From the NCBI RefSeq assembly GCF_032854445.1, contig NC_088306.1, forward strand, positions 26,571,764-26,635,763: a stretch of DNA of 64,000 nucleotides, written 5' to 3'. Under the pieces are notes generated by a model that was not told the origin of the DNA, made no database searches, and was given only the letters and a program-made list of their open reading frames with translations. The DNA is from Liolophura sinensis. Taxonomy: Eukaryota > Mollusca > Polyplacophora > Chitonida > Chitonidae. Position 1 is the stretch's first letter. Each line of letters begins with the position of its first letter. The position numbers and the translations under genes were made by a program. Below, in pieces: positions 48,201-60,200 of the stretch.

Positions 48201-51200
48201 TATGGTCTTCAGTATTTTTTTGATTTTATTTTCTTTCTGGGGATAAGAGTACAGTATTGAATATATTTGTGCATGGTGGGCGTTTGGGAACATCTCTTGG
48301 TATACACTGTATTTGCATAATAAATTTATTTGAATGTAAATTTGTTGATATCCAAACATAAGCATTTAAAATGAACTATAATGGTAATTATGAATAAAAT
48401 AAATAAAAAAAATGTAGAAATACCTATATCCCAAAAGGCAGAGCCAGAGGACACTGGCACGTCATCATGATCTTCAGCCATGATACCAGGGAGGCTCTCA
48501 CCTGTTTAAATCTAGTGATGTATGTAAAAAATAATTTTCCATTATTTGTTTCACTTGGCTTTAAGCTAATGATCTAAAAAAACAGCAAAATACTATCCAT
48601 CTTCAAGTTTAATAGTGAATATAAATGCACCGGGCGACACAAATTTCATTCCATGCTGTAAGGGCGAGCCAACACTAAAAAATAAAAAAATGGAATTAAG
48701 AAACCCTGAAAATCCATCTATTATTTTGTCTGATTTTAAAGGTTTAGGGGATTTACCAGAATTTACAGCCATGTAAATATGTCTTTAACAGGAACAATTG
48801 CTAGGACATTACACATTTTCCATTACATTGTCTTTCAGTTTTATTTTTATACCCTCCAACAACATTTACAAAAATTTGTTCGGTGTGTAAAGCAAAAATC
48901 TAAATTGATCTGGCCTTATAATGTACTATTGAAAAATGTTATCTATGTTGGCAGTTGATTGCCACCGAGCCAAACTACATGTATTGCGTGTATGACATTG
49001 ACTTGTGTACAACTGAATCACCCATTTCTTGAGAGTCTAATGTCGCATACTCCATGTGATTGTAAATTCCATTTAGTCTCACTATTTCCTATTCAAACAT
49101 ATTTTTCTGTTTACCCAAAGATGGAATGTAAACGTGAAACTTAACAATAATGCTGTACTCACTGGAATTGTAGGAGTCTTACCCTTCCTCAAGTCTGTCA
49201 ACACAGCTCTCCTCAATCACACTCACCATCTGGAAGACAAAAACATTGAAACACATGTATGGCAGGCCCTAATACAAATCTACACGAGGGTATTTTATAT
49301 ATTAGAAATCTATGCTTGACAAGACTACACTGTATTGTTTATGAACTGAGAAAACTTACTCTGCTTTTTATTATGCTTAATTTACTTTTCTGCATTAATT
49401 AACTTTAAGACCTATATATTATTGCAGAATCAGAATTCCCATGTATCTGAACTGCTGTCCCACATGTAGGCCCACATACCTTCAGTTCCTGGTCATTCCC
49501 ATGTTTCTGAACTGCTGTCTCACATGTAGGCCCACATCAGATACCTTCGGTTCGAAATCATTCCCATGTTTCTGAACTGCTGTCTCACATGTAGGCCCAC
49601 ATCAGGTACCTTCAGTTCCAAGTCATTCCATTGTTGCTACACTGCTGTCTCACATGTAGGCCCACATCAGATACCTTCAGTTCCAAGTCATTCCCATGTT
49701 TGTGAACTGCTGTCTCACATGTAGGCCCACATCAGATACCTTCAGCTCCAAGTCATTCCCATGTTTGTGAACTGCTGTCTCACATGTAGGCCCACATCGG
49801 ATACCTTCAGTTCCAAGTCATTCACATGTTTGTGAACTGCTGTCTCACATGTAGGCCCACATCGGATACCTTCAGTTCCAAGTCATTCACATGTTTGTGA
49901 ACTGCTGTCTCACATGTAGGCCCACATCAGATACCTTCAGCTCCAAGTCATTCCCATGTTTGTGAACTGCTGTCTCACATGTAGGCCCACATCAGATACC
50001 TTTAGTTCCAAGTCATTCCCATGTTCCTGAACTGCTGCCTCACATGTAGGCCCACATCAGATACCTTCATTTCCAGGTCATTCCCATGTTCCTAAACTTC
50101 TGTCTCACCTGTAGGCCCACATCAAATACCTTCAGTTTCAAGTCAATCCCATGTTTGTAAACTGCTGCCTCACATGTAGGCCCACAAGAGATATCTTCAG
50201 TTCCAAGTCATTCCCATGTTTGTAAACTTCTGTCTCACATGTAGGCCCACATCAGATACCTTTAGTTCTAAGTCATTCCCATGTTTGTGAACTGCTGTCT
50301 CAAATGTAGGCCCGCATCAGATACCTTCAGTTCCAAGTCATTCCATTGTTGCTAAACTGCTGTCTCACATGTAGACCCACACCAGATACCTTCAGTTTCA
50401 AGTCATCCCCATGTTTGTGAACTGCTGTCTCACATGTAGGCGCACACCAGATACCTTCAGTTCCAGGTCATTCGCATGTTTGTGAACTGCTGTCTCACAT
50501 GTAGGCCCACATCAGATACCTTCAGCTCCTAGTCATTCCCATGTTTGTGAACTGCTGTCTCACATGTAGGCCCACATCAGATACCTTTACTTCCAAGTCA
50601 ATCCCATGTTTGTGAACTGCTGTCCCACATGTAGGCCCACATCGGATACCTTCAGTTTCAAGTCATTTCCACGTTTCTGAACTGCTGTCTCACATGTAGG
50701 CCCACATCAAATATCTTCTGTTCGAATTCATTCCTACATTTGTGAACTTCTGTCTCACATGTAGGCCCACATCAGATACCTTCACTTCCAAGTCATTCCC
50801 ATGTCTGTGAACTGCTGTCTCACATGTAGGCCCACATCAGATATCTTCAGTTCCAGGTCATTCCCACGTTTCTGAACTGCTGTCTCACATGTAGGCCCAC
50901 ATCAGACACCTTCAGTTCCAAGACATTCCCATGTTTCTGAACTGCTGTCCCATATGTAGGCCCACATCGGATACCTTCAGTTCCAAGTCATTTCCATGTT
51001 TGTGAACTGCTGTCTCACATGTAGGCCCACATGAGATACCTTCAGTTCCAGGTCATTCCCATGCTTATGAAATGCTGTCTCACATGCAGGCCCACATGAG
51101 ATACCTTCAGTTCCAAGTCATTCCCATGTTTTAGAACTGCTGTCTCACATGTAGGCCCACACCAGATACCTTTAGTTCTAAGTCATTCCCATATTTCTGA

Positions 51201-54200
51201 ACTGCTGTCTCACATGTAGGCCCACATCAGATACCTTCAGTTCCAAGTCATTCCATTGTTGCTAAACTGCTGTCTCACATGTTAGCCCACATCAGATACC
51301 TTCAGTTCCAAGTCATTCCCATGTTTGTAAACTGCTGTCCCACATGTAGGCCCACATCAGATACCTTCAGTTTCAAGTCATTCCCGTGTTTCTGATCTGC
51401 TGTCTCACATGTAGGCGCACATCAGGTACCTTCAGTTCCAGGTCATTCCCATGTTTGTGAACTGCTGTCCCACATGTAGGCCCACATCAGATACCTTCAG
51501 TTTCAAGTCATTCCCATGTTTCTGAACTGCTGTCTCACATGTAGGCCCACCTCAGATACCTTCACTTCCAAGTCATTCCCATGTTTGTGAACTGCTGTCT
51601 CACATGTAGGCCCACATTAGATATCTTCAGTTCCAGGTCATTCCCACGTTTCTGAACTGCTGTCTCACATGTAGGCCCACATCAGATACCTTCAGTTCCA
51701 AGACATTCCCATGTTTCTGAACTGCTGTCCCATATGTAGGCCCACATCGGATACCTTTAGTTCCAAGTCATTCCAATGTTTGTGAACTGCTGTCTCACAT
51801 GTAGGCCCACATGAGATACCTTCAGTTCCAAGTCATTCCCATGCTTATGAAATGCTCTCTCACATGCAGGCCCACATGAGATACCTTCGGTTCCAAGTCA
51901 ATCCCATGTTTGTGAACTGCTGTCTCACATGTAGGCCCACATCGGATACCTTTAGTTTCAAGTCATTCCCACGTTTCTGAACTGCTGTCTCACATGTAGG
52001 CCCACATCAAATATCTTCTGTTCGAATTCATTCCTACGTTTGTGAACTGCTGTCTCACATGTAGGCCCACATCAGATACCTTCACTTTCAAGTCATTCCC
52101 ATGTCTGTGAACTGCTGTCTCACATGTAGGCCCACATCAGATATCTTCAGTTCCAGGTCATTCCCACGTTTCTGAACTGCTGTCTCACATGTAGGCCCAC
52201 ATCAGACACCTTCAGTTCCAAGACATTCCCATGTTTCTGAACTGCTGTCCCATATGTAGGCCCACATCGGATACACTCAGTTCCAAGTCATTCCCATGTT
52301 TGTGAACTGCTGTCTCACATGTAGGCCCACATCAGATACCTTCAGTTTCAAGTCATTCCCACGTTTCTGAACTGCTGTCTCACATGTAGGCCCACATCAA
52401 ATATCTTCTGTTCGAATTCATTCCTACGTTTCAGAACTGCTGTCTCAAATGTAGGCCCACATCAGATACCTTCACTTCCAAGTCATTCCCATGTCTGTGA
52501 ACTGCTGTCTCACATGTAGGCCCACATCAGATATCTTCAGTTCCAGGTCATTCCCACGTTTCTGAACTGCTGTCTCACATGTAGGCCCACATCAGACACC
52601 TTCAGTTCCAAGTCATTCCCATGTTTGTGAACTGCTGTCTCACATGTAGGCCCACATCAGATACCTTCAGTTCCAGGTCATTCCCATGCTTATGAAATGC
52701 TGTCTCACATGCAGGCCCACATGAGATACCTTCAGTTCCAAGTCATTCCCATGTTTTAGAACTGCTGTCTCACATGTAGGCCCACACCAGATACCTTTAG
52801 TTCTAAGTTATTCCCATATTTCTGAACTGCTGTCTCACATGTAGGCCCGCATCAGAAACCTTCAGTTCCAAGTCATTCCATTGTTGCTAAACTGCTGTCT
52901 CACATGTTAGCCCACATCAGATACCTTCAGTTCCAAGTCATTCCCATGTTTGTAAACTGCTGTCACACATGTAGGCCCACATCAGATACCTTCAGTTTCA
53001 AGTCATTCCCGTGTTTCTGATCTGCTGTCTCACATGTAGGGGCACATCAGGTACCTTCAGTTCCAGGTCATTCCCATGTTTCTGAACTGCTGTCCCACAT
53101 GTAGGCCCGCATCAGATACCTTCACTTTCAAGTCATTCGCATGTTTCTGAACTGCTGTCTCACATGTAGGCCCACATGAGATACCTTCAGTTCCAAGTCA
53201 TTCCCATGTTTGTGAACTGCTGTCTCACATATAGGCCCACATCAGATATCTTCAGTTCCAGGTCATTCCCACGTTTCTGAACTGCTGTCTTACATGTAGG
53301 CCCACATCAGACACCTTCAGTTCCAAGTCATTCCCATGTTTGTGAACTGCTGTCTCACATGTAGGCCCACATCAGATACCTTCAGTTCCAGGTCATTCCC
53401 ATGCTTATGAAATGCTGTCTCACATGCAGGCCCACATGAGATACCTTCAGTTCCAAGTCATTCCCATGTTTTAGAACTGCTGTCTCACATGTAGGCCCAC
53501 ACCAGATACCTTTAGTTCTAAGTCATTCCCATATTTCTGAACTGCTGTCTCACATGTAGGCCCACACCAGATACCTTTAGTTCTAAGTCATTCCCATATT
53601 TCTGAACTGCTGTCTCACATGTAGGCCCGCATCAGATACCTTCAGTTCCAAGTCATTCCATTGTTGCTAAACTGCTGTCTCACATGTTAGCCCACATCAG
53701 ATACCTTCAGTTCCAAGTCATTCCCATGTTTGTAAACTGCTGTCCCACATGTAGGCCCACATCAGATACCTTCAGTTTCAAGTCATTCCCGTGTTTCTGA
53801 TCTGCTGTCTCACATGTAGGGGCACATCAGGTACCTTCAGTTCCAGGTCATTCCCATGTTTCTGAACTGCTGTCCCACATGTAGGCCCGCATCAGATACC
53901 TTCACTTTCAAGTCATTTGCATGTTTCTGAACTGCTGTCTCACATGTAGGCCCACATGAGATACCTTCAGTTCCAAGTCATTCCCATGTTTGTGAACTGC
54001 TGTCTCACATGTAGGCCCACATCAGATATCCTCAGTTCCAGGTCATTCCCACGTTTCTGAACTGCTGTCTTATATGTAGGCCCACATCAGACACCTTCAG
54101 TTCCAAGTCATTCCCATGTTTGTGAACTGCTGTCTCACATGTAGGCCCACATCAGATACCTTCAGTTCCAGGTCATTCCCATGCTTATGAAATGCTGTCT

Positions 54201-57200
54201 CACATGCAGGCCCACATGAGATACCTTCAGTTCCAAGTCATTCCCATGTTTTAGAACTGCTGTCTCACATGTAGGCCCACACCAGATACCTTTAGTTCTA
54301 AGTCATTCCCATATTTCTGAACTGCTGTCTCACATGTAGGCCCGCATCAGATACCTTCAGTTCCAAGTCATTCCATTGTTGCTAAACTGCTGTCTCACAT
54401 GTTAGCCCACATCAGATACCTTCAGTTCCAAGTCATTCCCATGTTTGTAAACTGCTGTCCCACATGTAGGCCCACATCAGATACCTTCAGTTTCAAGTCA
54501 TTCCCGTGTTTCTGATCTGCTGTCTCACATGTAGGCGCACATCAGGTACCTTCAGTTCCAGGTCATTCCCATGTTTCTGAACTGCTGTCCCACATGTAGG
54601 CCCGCATCAGATATCTTCACTTTCAAGTCATTCCCATGTTTCTGAACTGCTGTCTCACATGTAGGCCCACATGAGATACCTTCAGTTCCAAGTCATTCCC
54701 ATGTTTGTGAACTGCTGTCTCACATGTAGGCCCACATCAGATATCTTCAGTTCCAGGTCATTCCCACGTTTTTGAACTGCTGTCTCACATGTAGGCCCAC
54801 ATCAGATACCTTCAGTTCCAAGACATTCCCATGTTTGTGAACTGCTGTCCCATATGTAGGCCCACATCGGATACCTTTAGTTCCAAGTCATTCCCATGTT
54901 TGTGAACTGCTGTCTCACATGTAGGCCCACATGAGATACCTTCAGTTCCAAGTCATTCCCATGCTTATGAAATGCTCTCTCACATGCAGGCCCACATGAG
55001 ATACCTTTGGTTCCAAGTCATTCCCATGTTTTAGAACTCCTGTCTCACATGTAGGCCCACACCAGATACCTTTAGTTCTAAGTCATTCCCATATTTCTGA
55101 ACTGCTGTCTCACATGTAGGCCCGCATCAGATACCCTTAGTTCCAAGTCATTCCATTGTTGCTAAACTGCTGTCTCACATGTTAGCCCACATCAGATACC
55201 TTCAGTTCCAAGTCATTCCCATGTTTGTAAACTGCTGTCCCACATGTAGGCCCACATCAGATACCTTCAGTTTCAAGTCATTCACGTGTTTCTGATCTGC
55301 TGTCTCACATGTAGGCCCACATCAGGTACCTTCAGTTCCAGGTCATTACCATGTTTCTGAACTGCTGTCCCACATGTAGGCCCGCATCAGATACCTTCAG
55401 TTTCAAGTCATTCCCATGTTTCTGAACTGCTGTCTCACATGTAGGCCCACATGAGATACCTTCAGTTCGAAGTCATTCCCATGTTTGTGAACTGCTGTCT
55501 TACATGTAGGCCCACATCACATACCTTCAATTTCAAGTCATTCCCGTGTTTCTGAACTGCTGTCTTACATGTAGGCGCACATCAGATACCTTCAGTTCCA
55601 AGTCATTCCCATGTTTGTGAACTGCTTTCCCACATGTAGGCCTGCATCGAATAACTTCAGTTTCAAGTCATTCCCATGTTTGTGAACTCCTGTCTCACAT
55701 GTATGCCCACATGAGATATCTTCAGTTCCAGGTCTTTCCCATGTTTGTGAACTGCTGTCTCACATGTAGGCCCACATCACATACCTAAAGTTCCAAGTCA
55801 TTCCCATGTTTCTGATCTCCTGTCTCACATGTAGGCACACATCAGATACCTTCAGTTCCAGGTCATTTCCATGTTTGTGAACTGCTGTCTGACATGTAGG
55901 CCCACATCAGATACCTTCAGTTTCAAGTCATTCCCATGTTTGTGAACTGCTGTCTCACATGTAGGCCCACATCAGATAACTTTATTTCCAAGTCAATCCC
56001 ATGTTTGTGAACTGCTGTCTCACATGTAGGCCCACATCAGATATCTTTAGTTACAGGTCATTCCATTGTTGCTAAACTGCTGTCTCACATGTAGGCTCAC
56101 ACCAGATACCTTCACTTCGAAGTCATTCCCATGTTTGTGAACTGCTGTCTCACATGTAGGCCCACATCAGATACCTTCAGTTCCAGGTAATTTTATCATG
56201 TTTGTGAACTGCTGTCTCACATGTAGGCCCACATCAGATACCTTTAGCTCCAAGTCATTCCCGTGTTTCTGATCTGCTGTCTCACATGTAGGCGCACATC
56301 AGATACCTTTAGTTCCAGGTCATTCCCATGTTTGTGAACTGCTGTCTCACATGTAAGCCCACATGAGATACTTTCAGTTCCAAGTCATTCCCATGTTTTA
56401 GAACTGCTGTCTCACATGTAGGCACACATCAGATACCTTTACCTCCAAGTCAATCCCATGTTTGTGAACTGCTGTCTCACATGTAGGCCCACATCAGATA
56501 CCTTTAGTTACAGGTCATTCCATTGTTGCTAAACTGCTGTCTCACATGTAGGCCCACATCAGATACCTTTAGTTACAGGTCATTCCATTGTTGCTAAACT
56601 GCTGTCTCACATGTAGGCTCACACCAGATACCTTTAGTTCCAAGTCATTCTCATGTTTGTGAACTGCTGTCTCACATGTAGGCCCACATCAGATACCTTC
56701 AGTTCGAAGTCATTCCCATGTTTGTGAACTGCTGTCTCACATGTAGGCCCACATCAGATACCTTCAGTTCCAAGTCATTCCCATGTTGGTGAACATCTGT
56801 CTCACATGTAGGCCCACATCAGATAGCTTCAGTTCCAGGTCATTCCCATGTTTGTGAACTGCTGTCTCACATGTAGGCCCTCATCAGATACCTTTACTTC
56901 CAAGTCAATCCCATGTTTGTGAACTGCTGTCTCACATGTAGGCCCACATGGGATACCTTTAGTTCCAGGTCATTCCATTGCTGGTAAACTGCTGTCTCAC
57001 ATGCAGGCCCACATGAGATACCTTCAGTTCCAGGTCATTCCCATGTTTGTGAACTGCTGTCTCACATGTAGGCCCACATCAGATACCTTTAGTTCGAATT
57101 CATTCCCATGTTTGTGAACTGCTGTCTCACATGTAGGCCCACATCAGATACCTTCAGCTCCTAGTCATTCCCATGTTTGTGAACTGCTGTCTCACATGTA

Positions 57201-60200
57201 GGCCCGCATCAGATACCTTCAGTTTCAAGTCATTCCATTGTTGCTAAACTGCTGTCTCACATGTAGACCCACATCAGATATCTTCAGTTCCAAGTCATTC
57301 CCATGTTTGTGAACTGCTGTCTCACATGTAGGCCCACATGAGATACCTTCAGTTCCAAGTCATTCCCATGTTTCTGTTCTGCTGTCTCACATGTAGGCGC
57401 ACGTCAGATACCTTCAGTTCCAGGTCATTCCCATGTTTGTGAACTGCTGTCTCACATGTAGGCCCACATCGGATACCTTCAGTTTCAAGTCATTCCCATG
57501 TTTGTGAACTGCTGTCTCACATGTAGGCCCACGTCAGATACCTTCAGTTCCAAGTCATTCCCATGTTTGTGAACTTCTGTCTCACATGTAGGCTCACATG
57601 AGATACCTTCAGTTTCAAGTCATTCATAAGTTTCTGAACTGCTGTCTCACATGTCATCTACTTTAGTTCCAAGTCAGACACTGAATTTCTGTCCACCCGT
57701 CCTTCTGCTGTCAGCCCGCACCTTTGCTGCCTTTGTTTTTGTTTGCCTGGTCAAATCCTTCCACTGTTGTATCGTCAAATAATGTAATTCCTGGCTTTGG
57801 TGTAGATATCTTTCTTAAGGTATAAATCTGTCTGTGCTTCGCGGATGTACATGTGCACATATTCCGATATTTGTAAGTATTTTATCGTTGTTTGTTAAAA
57901 GTACCTCTGTGTAATTTTCTCCCATCTTTTCCGCTTTAAAATATCTGTAAATGAATTGGTCTGCTTGTGGAAAAAAGGTCTGTTGAAATTCAACGACCCC
58001 GTTCACAAGTAAATCCACGTCTGTACGCGAAAAATTACTATTTCTCTTGATACATATAGCCTTGTTTACATGTACCGATATGTCAAGTATGTAATGAACG
58101 GTGCAAAATATTTAGATTTCAGTGTCGTCTGCATGTCAGTGCGTGTACTTTTTTTTACCTTCTTTCAGTGAAGAGTTCCAGGTTCTGCCCTTAGCTATGT
58201 CGTTGCTAGGTCGTAGTAGTTACGCCTCCGGGAAACGTGCTTTAAGAAACGGACGTAACGGAAAAAGTTAGTCCGTCAAAAATACCCTACGCTTTCGTAA
58301 AGTTAGGGCGTTTTTGAGAAATAGGTCTCACCTTTAACCATCATGTTTACAGTTACGCTAAGATGGCGCAACCATGGCCGCGCAAGAGTTCCAGATTAAA
58401 CCATGAAAAAACGGGATACTAAACGCGTCACAAAAAATAATTACACATCATTTGTTGCCTGTATCCTTAATTCTTTCTCTTCTTAAACATTATTTTCCAA
58501 GGTTAGATGTGATCGCAGCTTATGGTTCTCACCGTCATTGATTTGTGCAATACAACGTTTGGTGCAAGGCAGAAGATTTAAGAAGAAATTGTAGCGGTGC
58601 ATAGATAGTGCTGCTTTTGAGTGGTTTGTTTTTTGTGGGTACCAAATTCCTCAACTAGAATTTTACTGTTGTCACGCAGGATTTTTTGCACTTGTTAATC
58701 TAAACGGGCTTGTTATCTAATGTTCACAGTATTTTCGGCACAGCGCACCTTTCCTGAAGTATATAGCCTAGCTACGTATCCCCTGATCAACTGCTCGACA
58801 GATAGTCAATTTCCTATAGATCCTACAGTTGTATCGGCTTCCCAGGATGTGTCCTCATTTCCCACATCTGCTGTTTCGACTTCTGCGCATCAATTTACGA
58901 TTACTTCAGCTGTTTCAACGTCTGCGCATCCATCACCATACGCATCTGCCGTTTTAAGGTTTACTGATCTGCCCACATCACCATTTGACGATTATACGTC
59001 TGTGCATGACTCTGCATTTCCACCTAGTGTTTCAACACCTAAGGATCAGTCCACATTTCCACAGGGTATTTCGATCCCTAAGAAGCAGTCCACATTTCCA
59101 CCCAATGCTTCAACGCCTAAGGATGATCAGTTCACATTTCCATCTGATGCTTCAACGCCCAAGGATGATCAGTCCACATTTCCACCTGATGCTTCAACGC
59201 CTAAGGATAATCAGCCCACATTTCCACCTGATTCTTCAACGCTTAAGGATGATCAGTCCACATTTTCATCTGATGCTTTAACGCCTAAGGATAATCAGCC
59301 CACATTTCCACCTGATGCTTCAACGCCCAAGGATGATCAGTCCACATTTCCACCTGATGCTTCAACGCCTAAGGATAATCAGCCCACATTTCCACCTGAT
59401 TCTTCAACGCTTAAGGATGATCAGTCCACATTTTCATCTGATGCTTTAACGCCTAAGGAAGATCAGCCCACATTTCCACCTGATGCTTCAACGCCTAAGG
59501 ATGATCAGTCCACATTTCCACCTGATGCTTCAACGCCTAAGGATGATCAGTCCACATTTCCACCTGATGTTTCTACGCCTAATGATGATCAGTCCACATT
59601 CCCACTGGGTGTATCGACCCCTAAGGATGACTTCACATTTATATCTGATGTTTTAACGTCCACGAGTCACTCCACGTTTACATCTGATGTTTCAATGCCT
59701 AAGGATAAGTCCAGATTTACACGTGATCCTTTACCGTCCACACGTCACTCCACAGTTACACCTGATGCTTCAACGATTAAGAATCAGTTCACATTTCACA
59801 GATTTTCGTCTGTTGACATGAATTTGACGGAGAATAAAGTGATCCCAACTCAAGGTACGGTCATTTATTTGTTCATTTGTAGAACTCAGTACTCAAGAAT
59901 TTTCCACCTATTTCACGGTGGTCAGTTGTGTGGGCCTAACAAACCGTGGTAAAATATCGATCCTTAGTATGTCACTGATGGACGCTCCTACGGGTTTATT
60001 TTTTACACCAGTTACATGTATTTAGGTTCTCAGTTATATAACATTTGATATTTTTAAAGTGCTAGTGAAGTACCCCATATGGGCATATGAGAGCTGTTGT
60101 TTTACATGTGTAGGAGAAAGAGACAAATGCAAGTTTTCACCGTTATTTTTAGCACATAATTAGGTCGGTTTAATGGTATGGTATTGTGTATGTTGCTTAG

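Noticed and set aside
43516-57676. CRISPR-like regularly spaced repeats
   Set aside because: The repeats are head-to-tail without unique spacers, and the window is clearly eukaryotic. They are satellites.
58720-58722. Start codon for a stand-alone 410-residue mucin gene
   Set aside because: There is no signal peptide after this ATG, an acceptor lies 10 bases downstream in the right phase, and the next exon supplies a membrane tail. An internal exon is the better reading.
59855-59952. Extension of the stalk exon to the stop at 59952
   Set aside because: The extra 30 or so codons run into a SINE tail, while a donor at 59854 joins in phase to the membrane-tail exon.
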